A stretch of DNA of 64,000 nt from Aliarcobacter sp. (lineage in GTDB: Bacteria; Campylobacterota; Campylobacteria; Campylobacterales; Arcobacteraceae). The notes beneath the pieces are model-generated. The model saw nothing but the letters and a program-made list of their open reading frames with translations. It ran no database searches and was not told where the DNA came from. The translations under genes were made by a program, and so were the position numbers. Below, piece after piece: positions 54,379 through 63,880 of this stretch. How positions within the stretch are numbered: position 1 is the first letter of the stretch; each line of letters opens with the position of its first letter. The stretch spans positions 39,821 to 103,820 of the forward strand of contig JAQTXB010000011.1 of the NCBI GenBank assembly GCA_028688995.1, written 5' to 3'.

Positions 54379-56610
54379 ATGCTTAATAGATTATCAATAA
54401 AGCAAAAATTGATTCTAATAATGATGATACCATTAACAGTGGTTATATTATTAGCAGCAAAACTTGCTTTTGATTCATTCTACACATCTAAAAACTTAAG
54501 AAGTTTAGATACTGTTGTTAAACTTTCAACAAAAATTGGTGCTTTAGTTCATGAAACTCAAAAAGAAAGAGGTATGACAGCAGGATTTTTAGGAAGTAAA
54601 GGTGAAAAATTTAAATCAGAATTACCTACACAAAGAATAAGTGTAGATGAAAGAATTAAAGATTTAAATCTTTTTTTAAACGAATTTAGTAAAGATGCTT
54701 ATGGTGCAGAGTTTAGTGAAAATTTAAACAATGGATTAAAGCAACTTTCAAATCTATCAAATATTAGAGCAAATGTTTCTTCTCTTTCAATAGAAACAAC
54801 TCCTGCAATTACTTATTATACAGAAGCTAATAGATTATTGTTAAATGTTATTGGAACAATTACAAAATTATCAACTAATTCAAAAGTATCTCAAGAGTTA
54901 GTATCTTACATGAACTTTTTATTATCAAAAGAGAGAGCTGGACTTGAGCGTGCAATTGGTACAAATACATTTGCAAGAAATAACTTTGCTACTGGTATGA
55001 AATCAAGATTCTATACGTTAATTGCAGAACAAAATGCATATTTAGACTCATTTTTAAAAGTTAGTGATTCTTCTGTAACAAAATTTTATGCGGATAACAT
55101 GAAAGGTGAATCAATTGATGAAGTAGAAAGAATGAGAAAAATTGCACTTTATAGTGATATTGATTCGAATTTTGGAGTGGAACCTCAATATTGGTTTACA
55201 AAAATTACTGAAAAAATTAACTTATTAAAAAAAGTTGAAGATTTTATTGCAAATAATTTAATAGTTACAATTGATGATGAGATGAATGATTCACAAAGTA
55301 ATATGATTATTTTTGGATTTTTAAGTGCTTTAGGTATTGCCTTAACTATGATTTTAGCAAGAACTATTGCTTTTACTATTTTAATTGATGTTGATTCTGT
55401 AAAAAGAGGAGTTGAAAATTTCTTTGCATTTATTAATTTTGAAAAAGATGATATTGAGTTAATTAAAGTACATTCAAACGATGAATTAGGAATGATGTCT
55501 GAAATTATAAATAAGAATATTGAAAATACTAAAATAAATATTCAAAAAGATAGAGCTTTAATTGCAGATACAATTAGGGTTGCAAATCAAATAAACAAAG
55601 GTTATTTAGATTCAAAAATTGAACAAGGTTCAAATAATCCATCATTAAATGAATTGAAAAATATTATCAATGAAATGTTAGGAATGCTAAATAGTAATGT
55701 TTCAAATATATTAAAAGTATTAACTTCTTATTCAAAACTTGATTTTAGACCAATATTAGCAGAAAATAATCTTGAGGGAATAATAAAAGAACTTGAAAAA
55801 GATGTAAATATTTTAGGTGAAGTAATTACTCAAACTTTATTAGAAAATAAAAAAACAGGAATTATTTTAAGTGAAAATGCAAATCACCTAAGTAAAAATA
55901 TGCAAGGAATTGCAAAAGCTGCAAACTCACAAGCTGCATCTTTAGAAGAGACAGCAGCCTCTTTAGAAGAGATAACTTCAAATATTAAAAACAATACTCA
56001 AACAGCTATAAATATGGCTAATTATGGAAATAAAGTAAAAGAATCAATCTCTTTAGGACAAGCTTTAGCTAATAAAACAGTTCTTTCAATGGAAGATATT
56101 AATACACAAACAACTGCAATTACAGAAGCAATAACCGTTATTGATCAAATTGCATTTCAAACAAATATCTTATCTTTAAATGCAGCCGTTGAAGCAGCAA
56201 CTGCTGGAGAAGCAGGAAAAGGTTTTGCCGTTGTTGCAGGAGAAGTAAGAACTCTTGCAAGTAGAAGTGCAGAAGCTGCTAAACAAATAAAAGAGTTAGT
56301 TTCAAATGCACAGAAAAAAACTCAAGAGGGTAAAAATATTGCTGCAGATATGATTGAGGGATATTCAGAATTAAATAAAAATATATCTACTACTTTAGAG
56401 TTAATTGAAAATGTAACGACAGCTAGTAAAGAGCAATCAATTGGAATGGTTCAAATAAATGATGCTGTTAATAATTTAGACCAAATTACTCAACAAAATG
56501 CACAAAATGCTTCGGAAGCTAATGAAATTGCAAAAGAAACATTAGATATTTCAAACACAATAATTGTTCAAGCTGATGCAAAAGAGTTTAACGGTAAAAA
56601 TTCATTTTAA
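54379..56610 (+). CDS. Methyl-accepting chemotaxis protein with NIT sensor domain
   Basis: This 743-residue chemoreceptor has an N-terminal transmembrane helix (about 10-30). A periplasmic NIT (nitrate/nitrite-type) domain lies at about 40-300, containing THKER-like [20 protein letters not shown] and [15 protein letters not shown] second membrane helix (about 305-330), a linker, and the cytoplasmic signalling domain follow. The hairpin tip is [20 protein letters not shown]. The ligand may be nitrate or nitrite, as in NIT proteins. It is preceded by a 47-residue ORF and followed by a terminator. Confidence 0.9.
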   Translation: MLNRLSIKQKLILIMMIPLTVVILLAAKLAFDSFYTSKNLRSLDTVVKLSTKIGALVHETQKERGMTAGFLGSKGEKFKSELPTQRISVDERIKDLNLFLNEFSKDAYGAEFSENLNNGLKQLSNLSNIRANVSSLSIETTPAITYYTEANRLLLNVIGTITKLSTNSKVSQELVSYMNFLLSKERAGLERAIGTNTFARNNFATGMKSRFYTLIAEQNAYLDSFLKVSDSSVTKFYADNMKGESIDEVERMRKIALYSDIDSNFGVEPQYWFTKITEKINLLKKVEDFIANNLIVTIDDEMNDSQSNMIIFGFLSALGIALTMILARTIAFTILIDVDSVKRGVENFFAFINFEKDDIELIKVHSNDELGMMSEIINKNIENTKINIQKDRALIADTIRVANQINKGYLDSKIEQGSNNPSLNELKNIINEMLGMLNSNVSNILKVLTSYSKLDFRPILAENNLEGIIKELEKDVNILGEVITQTLLENKKTGIILSENANHLSKNMQGIAKAANSQAASLEETAASLEEITSNIKNNTQTAINMANYGNKVKESISLGQALANKTVLSMEDINTQTTAITEAITVIDQIAFQTNILSLNAAVEAATAGEAGKGFAVVAGEVRTLASRSAEAAKQIKELVSNAQKKTQEGKNIAADMIEGYSELNKNISTTLELIENVTTASKEQSIGMVQINDAVNNLDQITQQNAQNASEANEIAKETLDISNTIIVQADAKEFNGKNSF

Positions 56611-56616
56611 TATAAA

Positions 56617-56642
56617 AGTAAAGGAGCTTTTGCTCTTTTACT
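56617..56642. terminator. Terminator after the chemoreceptor gene
   Basis: AGTAAAGGAGC (56617-56627) pairs with GCTCTTTTACT (56632-56642), with one G-U wobble and a TTTT loop. It overlaps the 3' end of the convergent rof-like gene and probably stops transcription from both sides. Confidence 0.7.
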
Positions 56643-56868
56643 CTTCTTTATGTCGTCTTCCGTTAAAAGTTAAAACCGTATCTAGTCTTATTTGCTCTTT
56701 TTTATTCATAATTAAATATTCGATTCCATCGATTACACTCATAGTTTCAATCAGACCTTTTAGAGTCTTTTTTTCATCATTTTCTAAATAAACAACAGTT
56801 GAGGGAATTTTTCTTTGCATTGCTACATTTAATTGGTCAAAAAATTCGCATGAAATTGGAGTGTACAT
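56638..56868 (-). CDS. Rof-like Rho-binding antiterminator
   Basis: This 76-residue protein resembles E. coli Rof. YTPISCEFFDQLNVAMQR matches the Rof start (YQPINCDDYDNLELACQ), and the later VIDGIEYLIM and DTVLTFN strands also fit. Rof binds Rho and inhibits termination. It is likely to modulate Rho in this organism. The start at 56868 is consistent with the Rof length. It lies upstream of no other gene on the same strand within 16 bases except the DUF2721 gene that precedes it. Confidence 0.7.
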   Translation of the reverse strand: MYTPISCEFFDQLNVAMQRKIPSTVVYLENDEKKTLKGLIETMSVIDGIEYLIMNKKEQIRLDTVLTFNGRRHKEE

Positions 56869-56884
56869 AGGTATTATTTTCCTT

Positions 56885-57358
56885 TTATGGGATATAAGTT
56901 TTTTTACTTTTTATAAAAGAAGTAGTGTAAAAAATCTCTCTTAAAAATAAAAATAAAGATGTAATCAAACAAAGCATTGCTGCAATAAATAGAATAACTA
57001 TCAATAAAGAGTCTTTAAATTGAAATATTGCACTTAAAAACATAGTAACAATCACCATTGCGATTAATAGTCCTGTACTTGTACAAAATAGTATGGCAAG
57101 ATTTGTATTTTTCATTCTCATTGTAAGAAATTTTCTACGTTCTTTTACTTTTAATTTACTCTCTTCATTGTTTAAAAGTTTTTGATTTTCATCTTCGTAT
57201 TTATCTAATTTATCAACTTTATCAATAATTCTTGAAAGTCTTCCTGTAAATACATTTAACAATCCAGCCACACCTGCAAGTAAAAATACAGGTGCAACTG
57301 AGAGTTGAATTAGTTGAGAAACGCTATTTACGCTACTTGCTTCTATCATTGTAAGCAT
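56885..57358 (-). CDS. DUF2721-family membrane protein
   Basis: This 157-residue inner-membrane protein carries the DUF2721 hallmark region, with VSQLIQLSVAPVFLLAGVAG and NVFTGRLSRIIDKVDKL. A charged linker follows and then two more hydrophobic helices (about 82-107 and 112-135). The biochemical role is unknown. It follows a DUF302 gene with a one-base gap, so they form an operon. A paralogue-like protein is encoded at 4842-5240. Confidence 0.82.
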   Translation of the reverse strand: MLTMIEASSVNSVSQLIQLSVAPVFLLAGVAGLLNVFTGRLSRIIDKVDKLDKYEDENQKLLNNEESKLKVKERRKFLTMRMKNTNLAILFCTSTGLLIAMVIVTMFLSAIFQFKDSLLIVILFIAAMLCLITSLFLFLREIFYTTSFIKSKKTYIP

Positions 57359-57359
57359 T

Positions 57360-57737
57360 TTATTTTACTTCGTCAATTATCTCTAATAATTGTTCTTGAA
57401 CTTCTTGAGCTAGTTCAATTAAATCAGGATTTATGTCATCAACTAATTGAACTAAAGAGTTCATAGCAATCATAGTTTCACCATCTTGAGTGTAAACAGC
57501 AATTTTGCAAGGCATGATAATTGAAAGTGACATATCTTCGCTTAAAAATTTTTCAGCAACGATAGGATTACAAATATCAACTATTTGACACTCATTTCCT
57601 AAATCTATTCCCTTTGAATTTAAAGTCTCTTTTACGTTGTGAATATGTTGAATTCCATATTTATATTTTGCTGTAATTTCTTTTAGAGAATCGATAACTT
57701 CTTGTACACTTTTATTAGTCACTTCCATATATTGCAT
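57360..57737 (-). CDS. DUF302 family protein
   Basis: This 125-residue protein is soluble. The pattern of KYGIQHIHNVKETLNSKGID, then CQIVDICNPIVAEKFLSED and SLSIIMPCKIAVYTQDGETM is that of the DUF302 family. Three cysteines (in NECQ, DICN and MPCK) could bind a ligand or metal. The function of the family is unknown. It is the first gene of a unit with the DUF2721 protein. Confidence 0.8.
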   Translation of the reverse strand: MQYMEVTNKSVQEVIDSLKEITAKYKYGIQHIHNVKETLNSKGIDLGNECQIVDICNPIVAEKFLSEDMSLSIIMPCKIAVYTQDGETMIAMNSLVQLVDDINPDLIELAQEVQEQLLEIIDEVK

Positions 57738-57783
57738 ATAATTTCCTTTGTTAATGTATTAAATTTTTATTGATTATAACTAA

Positions 57784-59409
57784 TTAATTTTTATAAAAAG
57801 CCAATTTTTTAACTTCTAATTTATCAAACATTGACAACATATTGTTATAATCTTTGTGTAAAGTTCTATTGATTAAATAATCATTACCCTCTAAAATATT
57901 TACAGCTTTTTGGATTTTTTCTTCTCCATAAATATTATTTAAAGCTGTTTCATAATCATCCCATTCTAATCCATCATTTTGCATTCTGATTAATTGACAT
58001 ACTAAATGACCTAATTTATTGTTTCCAAACTCTAAAATTTCTAAAGCATCATCATACTCTTCTAAAAGAAGTAACATCTGAGCTTTGAAATCTCCCATTG
58101 TGAAGTTTTCTTCAAAAATAACACCAATATAAAGTTGCATATTAAGTGAATCATCTAAACTATCAAGAGTGTCTAAAATTTCGTTTGTATCATATTTTTC
58201 AAAGTTTAAAACCATATCTCGGATTAGTTTTCCATTGTTTTTATTGTTATAAACCATGTCATCTAGTGGATAAACTTCTGAGAAGTTTGGAACAATCATT
58301 TGACAAGAGTAGAAGTCTAAATATGTATATTCTCTCACATACATTTCTCTGTTTTGAGATTTTAAAATATCAAGTAAAAATGCGTATTCATCATCACTTC
58401 CATTTCCCTCATATTTCCAAGGTGCGTATTCAAAACTTTTTTTAGCACTTAAAAATGGGAAACCTAATTTTCCATTTGAATCAATAAAGTGAGCTTCTAA
58501 GTTAAAACTATCAGCTACTAAACTCATATCAAAAGTAGGAATTTCAAATGCATCAAGGTTTGATAAATCTCTTCCTTGCATAAGTTCTGTCATTGTTCGC
58601 TCAAGACTTACTTCTAAAATAGGGTGCGCTCCAAAAGATACAAAAAGTGTATTGTTTTTAGTGTTTATTAGTGAAATTGCAGTTACAGGGAAAACTCCAC
58701 CAAGCGATGCATCTAAAATTTCGATGATATAACCTAAATCCCTTAAAGTTTGAGCATCTTTATATACTTTTGGAAATGATTTTACAACTTCATCAGGAAA
58801 TTGTGGAAGTGCATAACCCTCTTTGATAATTGCAATTTTTGCATATCTTTCAAAGATTTCACTAAGTGCTTGAACTTTTGCTTCATTTGCTGTATTTCCA
58901 GTAGCAAGTCCGTTACTTACAAAAAGATTACTTAAAATATTTATTGGAATATATGTTTTTTCTTTTGTTGATTCTTTGATGAATGGTAAAGCTACGATTT
59001 TGTCCATATAATCGCTATTGAAATCTACTAAATCTTTATCTTCAAGTTCACCATCTGCACTATAAATCTTTTTTAATTCAGGATTTAAATAATCTCCATC
59101 AAAATCAAAAGCAACTTCATCTGGATAATATTTTCTATTTGGTAAATGGAAATCTATAAAAAAGTTGTTAGTTTGTAATCTTTCGATGTATTCTCCATAA
59201 GCACTAGCTATTGAAGCGTCTGAGATTGTACCTTTTCCATTTGAATAGATATGATTTGGAGCTTCATTTGAAGCTAAATTTACTGAAAAGCAGTTTTCTA
59301 AAGGGTGTTTTTCTTGTGAAAATGAGGCTTCACAACCTACGTCTTTTAATACTGCTTTCATTTTTAAAATAGATTGTTCTACTGGGCTATTTTTTGATAA
59401 TAAATTCAT
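57784..59409 (-). CDS. ycaO: YcaO-domain protein (S12 methylthiotransferase accessory)
   Basis: This 541-residue protein is an orthologue-like match to E. coli YcaO. It has NGKGTISDASIASAYGEYIERL, then YIPINILSNLFVSNGLATGN and VQALSEIFERYAKIAI. SFGAHPILEVSLERTMTELM and EIPTFDMSLVADSFNLEAHF follow. YcaO proteins use ATP to activate amide backbones; E. coli YcaO assists RimO in S12 methylthiolation. A C-terminal helical region is present too. It stands alone with a terminator-free gap on both sides. Confidence 0.88.
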   Translation of the reverse strand: MNLLSKNSPVEQSILKMKAVLKDVGCEASFSQEKHPLENCFSVNLASNEAPNHIYSNGKGTISDASIASAYGEYIERLQTNNFFIDFHLPNRKYYPDEVAFDFDGDYLNPELKKIYSADGELEDKDLVDFNSDYMDKIVALPFIKESTKEKTYIPINILSNLFVSNGLATGNTANEAKVQALSEIFERYAKIAIIKEGYALPQFPDEVVKSFPKVYKDAQTLRDLGYIIEILDASLGGVFPVTAISLINTKNNTLFVSFGAHPILEVSLERTMTELMQGRDLSNLDAFEIPTFDMSLVADSFNLEAHFIDSNGKLGFPFLSAKKSFEYAPWKYEGNGSDDEYAFLLDILKSQNREMYVREYTYLDFYSCQMIVPNFSEVYPLDDMVYNNKNNGKLIRDMVLNFEKYDTNEILDTLDSLDDSLNMQLYIGVIFEENFTMGDFKAQMLLLLEEYDDALEILEFGNNKLGHLVCQLIRMQNDGLEWDDYETALNNIYGEEKIQKAVNILEGNDYLINRTLHKDYNNMLSMFDKLEVKKLAFYKN

Positions 59410-59544
59410 TTGATTTTTGTTCTTTCTTTGTATTATTTTTATTTGTGAGATTCACAGTATAGCTAAAAAAAATATATTCCAAGAATAGAGCATAAATATT
59501 AGCTACAATACGCAATCAATACAAAAATATATAAAGGTTTATAA

Positions 59545-59973
59545 ATGGCAAAAGGTAAAAAAACAATAATCAAAGAGATTAAAAAATTAGATGATGAAAT
59601 ATTATTAATAAATGGAAAAGAGTATGTAATTGTTGAAGACACAGAAAATATCGAAACAGCAACTACAATGAAAATCTCATCAAACGGAAATAGAATTTTA
59701 AGATTTGAAGATGAAAAGAAAAAAGCAACAATAGATGTAAAAAGAGATATTGAAATAGTTAAATATTCATTTAAAGATGCAAGTGTTGCTAAAAAATTTG
59801 CAAAAGGTTACGACAAAACTGTAATCACACCAGATGATAAAAGAGAAGAAATAGGAAATGCAAGTTCATTTAAAGAAGCTAGAAAAATCATAAATACATA
59901 TATTTCAAAAGATGGTGTAAATTATGACCCAAAAAATGGAAAAACTACATTTTATGTAACGGAAGAAGCGTAA
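59545..59973 (+). CDS. Hypothetical protein, Lys-rich
   Basis: This 142-residue cytoplasmic protein is very rich in Lys, Glu and Ile. Beta strands around DDEILLINGKEYVIVEDTEN and KMSISSNGNRILRF-type repeats are seen, but no known domain is recognised. It begins with ATG after an AAAGG ribosome-binding site. It is followed 74 bases later by an XRE-type gene, but no direct link is clear. The function is unknown. Confidence 0.5.
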   Translation: MAKGKKTIIKEIKKLDDEILLINGKEYVIVEDTENIETATTMKISSNGNRILRFEDEKKKATIDVKRDIEIVKYSFKDASVAKKFAKGYDKTVITPDDKREEIGNASSFKEARKIINTYISKDGVNYDPKNGKTTFYVTEEA

Positions 59974-60047
59974 AAATCTACCCAAATAAAAGTATTAATA
60001 GATAATATTTTAGCTATAATAAGTAAAATATCTACTTTAGGATTAAT

Positions 60048-60356
60048 ATGTTAGCTATTAATATCTCAACACCAAAATCTATAATGCAAGATTTAAAAGA
60101 TAAATTCAAACAAAAAAGATTATCTTTAAACCTAACTCAAGAAGGACTTTCCAACAAAAGTGGAGTAAGTCTTGGAAGTATAAAAAGGTTTGAATCAAGT
60201 GGAGAAATCTCTTTTGAATCTTTGCTAAAAGTTGCATTGGTATTAAATTGTTTAAATGATTTTAAAAATATTGCAAACGAAAAAGATGAACAATATGAAT
60301 CTATGGATGATTTATTAAAAATAAAACCAATCAAAAAAAGAGGTGCTATAAAATGA
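60048..60356 (+). CDS. hipB: XRE/HipB-like antitoxin
   Basis: This 102-residue protein contains a helix-turn-helix of the HipB type (KRLSLNLTQEGLSNKSGVSLGS, residues 24-45). It has the form used by HipB antitoxins, with a C-terminal tail MDDLLKIKPIKKRGAIK. The stop overlaps the ATG of a truncated HipA-like ORF (ATGA). A HipAB toxin-antitoxin module was probably intact here earlier. The remaining HipB may still act as a repressor. Confidence 0.72.
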   Translation: MLAINISTPKSIMQDLKDKFKQKRLSLNLTQEGLSNKSGVSLGSIKRFESSGEISFESLLKVALVLNCLNDFKNIANEKDEQYESMDDLLKIKPIKKRGAIK

Positions 60357-60514
60357 TAAAAACTGTAAATGTATTTTTAAATCATTTTGATAACAAAATC
60401 TTTGTTGGAAAATTAGCACTAAAAAATAGAAAAATATATTTTGAATATGATGAAAATTTTATAAAAAAAGATATTCAACTTTCTCCTTATATTTTGCCAT
60501 TAACATTTGAATAA
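60353..60514 (+). pseudogene. hipA: HipA N-terminal stub (truncated toxin)
   Basis: Only 53 residues remain. They match the N-terminal HipA segment. VFLNHFDNKIFVGKLALKNR is followed by KIYFEYDENFIKK and QLSPYILPL, with the usual VGKL/FEYD pattern. The full HipA is about 440 residues. The kinase domain is gone, so toxin activity is not expected. The region after the stop up to 60601 is AT-rich and empty. Confidence 0.65.
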
Positions 60515-60601
60515 AATACTTTTTTTATTAATATATATACATTAATTATATTTGAAATAATAATTCTTACTCATTTTATAATATAAATTATTTAAAACTA
60601 A

Positions 60602-61972
60602 CTAGTTAAATGTTAACTCATTTTTATCTAATAAATTTATAGAATTAATAAAATCCATATATTTATAACTTCTTGGAAAATAATTAAATTTTTTCAAATC
60701 ATAATAATCTTCTTGAGTCATAAACAATTTAGAAATCATTTTTGCTATCTCTAAAGATTTGTCATACGAAATTTCATCACTTAAATTTAAATAAGTTATT
60801 CCTGTATCACTTAAAATTCCATCTTTTAATGTTGCTCCAATATCTTTTAAAGAATTAAAAAAAGATAGTGTTTGCAATGAAGTACCATATAATATCAGTG
60901 GATATGCTGATATTCCTTTTATATATTTTTTATGATAATTTAGCCAATCAATAGTTTCATTTATAGTAGTATTACTCTCACCAGGATACAATAAAATATT
61001 TATTTTTACCCAAATGTTTTCTTCATAACAAGTTTTTAATAATTCACTAGCTTTTAATAAATATTTTGAAGGAGCAGAAGTCTTTTTCATTCTTTTTAAT
61101 TGTGTCTCAGAAGCAGATTCTAAACCTAAATCTAGAACTTTTAATCCTGATTTAGATAATTGTTTAATTTTTTTACTAGAAAAAGTATCCACACGAGTTT
61201 CACATCTCCACAAAATTTCCAAATTATTCTTTTGATATAAAAAATTAAATTCATCAATCCATAAATTTGATGGTTGAAAAATTGAAGATTCAAAATAAAA
61301 ATTCAATTTTTTGTCATCGTATAATTTTATTAAATCTAAAATCTCTGAAATAACTTTATCAGCAGGTTTAATACTACTTAATTTAACATCTTTATCTGCA
61401 CAAAAAGAACATCCTTTACCACAACCTCTTGATAATTCAATACTTGGAGAATATTCAATAAAATTATCCAATATATTGTAATTTAACTTTGGTATATCTA
61501 TATTAATTCCACCATCTTCATTAATCACAATCTGACCTTCAAAATTACATGTAACTAATTTTTCAATTATATTTTCAGCTTGACCTTTAACAATTACATC
61601 AACTAAAGGAAATTTTTCTTTTACCCATATATCATTATCAAGAACCCATCTACCACCTATGATAATTTTTTTATTAGGAAATTTATTTTTTAAAATAGTA
61701 ATGAATTCTTGTGTCCAAGTAATTGCAAAAAAGCTTGGTATAGAAATGAAAATAGGATATTTTGTATTTTTAACTAAAGATTTTTCTTCTAATTTGTTAA
61801 AAAAATCTTCAGGAGAAAATAAATTAGCCTGAAAAAATTTAACTTTTTTTAACTTTTGATTGACTAAACTTGCTAATCCTAAAAAACCATAATTTAGATA
61901 CAAACTATCAATCTGTATTTTTTTTTTATTTTTTAGCATTCCTGCAGATATAAATAAAATAGAACTAGACAT
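60602..61972 (-). CDS. B12-binding-like radical SAM protein
   Basis: This protein of about 456 residues has an N-terminal Rossmann-like region in the position of a cobalamin-binding domain (about 5-150). The radical SAM core follows. The cluster motif CxxxCxxC reads RGCGKGCSFCAD, with Cys at 188, 192 and 195 in the TTG-start numbering. Later motifs are LKVLDLGLESASETQLKRM and INILLYPGES. The DxHxxG cobalamin motif is not visible, so cobalamin may not bind. It overlaps a kinase gene by 8 bases (ATG 61972; a TTG at 61984 would also be possible). Confidence 0.72.
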   Translation of the reverse strand: MSSSILFISAGMLKNKKKIQIDSLYLNYGFLGLASLVNQKLKKVKFFQANLFSPEDFFNKLEEKSLVKNTKYPIFISIPSFFAITWTQEFITILKNKFPNKKIIIGGRWVLDNDIWVKEKFPLVDVIVKGQAENIIEKLVTCNFEGQIVINEDGGINIDIPKLNYNILDNFIEYSPSIELSRGCGKGCSFCADKDVKLSSIKPADKVISEILDLIKLYDDKKLNFYFESSIFQPSNLWIDEFNFLYQKNNLEILWRCETRVDTFSSKKIKQLSKSGLKVLDLGLESASETQLKRMKKTSAPSKYLLKASELLKTCYEENIWVKINILLYPGESNTTINETIDWLNYHKKYIKGISAYPLILYGTSLQTLSFFNSLKDIGATLKDGILSDTGITYLNLSDEISYDKSLEIAKMISKLFMTQEDYYDLKKFNYFPRSYKYMDFINSINLLDKNELTFN

Positions 61973-62495
61973 TCTTACTGACAACTTGTTTAATAAAATT
62001 TACTCTTTCATCTAATTTTATCATTTCAAGACTATAATATTTTATATTAATTTTATCAAGCAAATATTTTATATTTAAATCTACTTTCTGATTGAAATTT
62101 TGATTATTTGAGCGATATAAATTACTTTCATAGGGAATTACGTCGATTGGAAGATAAAATATATAATCATACTTTTTTATATAAGGCAAATATTTTTCAA
62201 GATATTTTTCATAAGGAATTTCTTTTGCCATTAAATATGCTATCCCATCTATAAAGCTTCTATCTGATATAAAATCTGTTTCTGTCATTTCAAGATTTTT
62301 TCGACATTCAAAAATTTTTTCTTGAAAATTAATGAATTCCTGTTTTGTTAAATTATCGATACTAGTAAAATTATCTTGTTGTAAAATACTAATTATATTT
62401 ACATTTATAATCTTTTTAACTAATTTTATTTCAAATAATTTCTTACATAATGTAGTTTTTCCTGTTGAACTACTGCCAATTACTACAATTTTCAT
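61965..62495 (-). CDS. NadR-like P-loop nucleotide kinase
   Basis: This 176-residue protein has the P-loop GSSSTGKTTLCKKLFE (about 7-22) and an Asp-Arg pair in FISDRSFIDGIAYL. It matches the pattern of AAA_28/NadR-like kinases that phosphorylate nucleosides or small metabolites. A lid region with Arg residues is seen near RVNFIKQV. It overlaps its neighbours by 26 bases upstream and 8 bases downstream, so the three genes are co-translated. A nucleotide or cofactor substrate is likely. Confidence 0.7.
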   Translation of the reverse strand: MKIVVIGSSSTGKTTLCKKLFEIKLVKKIINVNIISILQQDNFTSIDNLTKQEFINFQEKIFECRKNLEMTETDFISDRSFIDGIAYLMAKEIPYEKYLEKYLPYIKKYDYIFYLPIDVIPYESNLYRSNNQNFNQKVDLNIKYLLDKINIKYYSLEMIKLDERVNFIKQVVSKNV

Positions 62496-63354
62496 AATTT
62501 TTTAGATTCTCACTTATTGTATTTAATTTATAATTTCTATAATATGGTTTTGATTTAAATAAATATTCATAATGTTCTAATATAGACTTACCAATTATTC
62601 CTTTTGCATCACACGAAATCATTGGTGTTAAGTTACTTTCTCCTGTACTTAGGAATGGATAAAAGAATATATTATCATCTATAATTAAACAACTAAAATT
62701 TGAAGGAGAAGTAATAAATCCTAGTTCAATATTTTTTTTATATTCTTCTTTTATTTCATTATTTATTTCTTTTAATGTACTTATAATATCTGTGTATAAA
62801 TTTTGTTCTCGTATATCATTAAAGCATGAAATTGATAATTGATTCTCCAATGCTAACTGAACATCAATTATAGATTTATTAACTTCATTATTTTTTAGAA
62901 TTTTAGAACAATCATCCCAAAATACAATTTTAATATCTATACTACCATTATTCTCTACTAAACTATTAAAACTATTTTTTTGTTGTTTAATAAATGCTTT
63001 ATTTGTAATTCCTATAGCCCAAATTCTTTGTTTGCATTTTTTTAATGCTTTATTAAAATCATCAACTGCATCTGTCTTTTTTTCATAAAGATTAGTTAAT
63101 CCAAATTTATTGTAAATATCAATTATAGTTTCTTTCTTTTTATCAATTAAATTATATATAACTAAAATAACTATTGATGCAATTATAGAACAAACAATTG
63201 CTGTAAAAATAGTAAATGCATTTGCTCCAATTTTATCAGCAAGAAAAAATAAACAACCTAATATTATTAACAATAATAAGGTTATTACAGCTAATATAAT
63301 ATTTTCACTTTTTTTAAAAAAGCCAACTATTATACTGCATATGAATTTATTCAT
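62470..63354 (-). CDS. Membrane protein with cytoplasmic sensor/effector-like domain
   Basis: This 294-residue protein has two transmembrane helices (about 18-38 and 45-70). The cytoplasmic part (about 80-290) includes CKQRIWAIGITNKAFIKQ and IDIKIVFWDDCSK, then FSCLIIDDNIFFYPFLSTGE. This order is reminiscent of PLD-like domains in membrane defence proteins, but the HKD catalytic residues are not clear. It heads the operon of three overlapping genes. A receptor, pore or scaffold role is possible. Confidence 0.55.
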   Translation of the reverse strand: MNKFICSIIVGFFKKSENIILAVITLLLLIILGCLFFLADKIGANAFTIFTAIVCSIIASIVILVIYNLIDKKKETIIDIYNKFGLTNLYEKKTDAVDDFNKALKKCKQRIWAIGITNKAFIKQQKNSFNSLVENNGSIDIKIVFWDDCSKILKNNEVNKSIIDVQLALENQLSISCFNDIREQNLYTDIISTLKEINNEIKEEYKKNIELGFITSPSNFSCLIIDDNIFFYPFLSTGESNLTPMISCDAKGIIGKSILEHYEYLFKSKPYYRNYKLNTISENLKNYENCSNWQ

Positions 63355-63559
63355 AATCTCTCCTATATGTTATTTGAAAGTGTATTGTATCGAATAAGTA
63401 ATAAATTTCTTAATTTACTTTTTTTTAGATGTTTTTCATCAGTAATAAAATAAATAGGGTTTTAGAGGAATTCCTCCCCTAAAAATCACTCAAAATTAGC
63501 GTATGCAATTTTTTGTATGATGATTGTTCGATGTGCCTATGATTTTTATAAACTATTCT
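63355..63559. other. Non-coding gap with palindrome
   Basis: No gene is seen in this 205-base gap. It contains a perfect 12-bp palindrome (GAGGAATTCCTC, 63465-63476) that is flanked by TTTTAG and CTAAAA arms. This may be a terminator or remnant of a mobile element. Nothing else was found in the gap. Confidence 0.4.
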
Positions 63560-63745
63560 TCATACTCCAGTTTCTTCTTTAATAGTAGCAATATTAATAT
63601 TATTAGGGAAAATACTTATATAATCTTTATTTTCAGTAATAGTTAAAACATTATCTTCAAACTCACACTCAAACCTAGGCGAAAAATTAAACCCCTGATT
63701 CTTAATATTTTTATACTTTTCAACCCATAAATAAACTAATTCCAT
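63560..63745 (-). pseudogene. Truncated RecF-like AAA ATPase N-terminus
   Basis: This ORF of 61 residues (start MELVYLWVEKYKNIKNQGFN) matches the first segment of large RecF/OLD-like ATPases that are found in defence islands. They start with a strand ahead of the Walker A motif. The ORF ends in a stop before any Walker A, so only the N-terminal fragment remains. It is likely to be a decayed or recombined gene. It has no intact P-loop and is not expected to function. Confidence 0.5.
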
Positions 63746-63824
63746 AAAAAACCTTGATTATTATTTGGATAAATTATATCATCAAAAGATAAGAAAATAA
63801 TTATTCTTTAGTTCAAACTTTTCT

Positions 63825-63880
63825 TCAAATTTCTTTTAACACTTTTAATTGGATTATTTATGATATAATGTCCCAATTTC
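63825..63880 (+). promoter_or_regulatory. Strong promoter directed off the right edge
   Basis: A perfect TATAAT (63864-63869) with a TG extension two bases earlier follows periodic T-rich tracts (63806-63850). This is the usual strong promoter style of Campylobacterota. No ORF is seen in the remaining 120 bases, so the transcript is non-coding, or its gene lies beyond the window. A stable RNA operon is possible. Confidence 0.55.

Noticed and set aside
60602..61972. Prokaryotic viperin
   Set aside because: The radical SAM protein has a cobalamin-domain-like N-terminus and lacks viperin-type layout, although a nucleotide kinase is adjacent.
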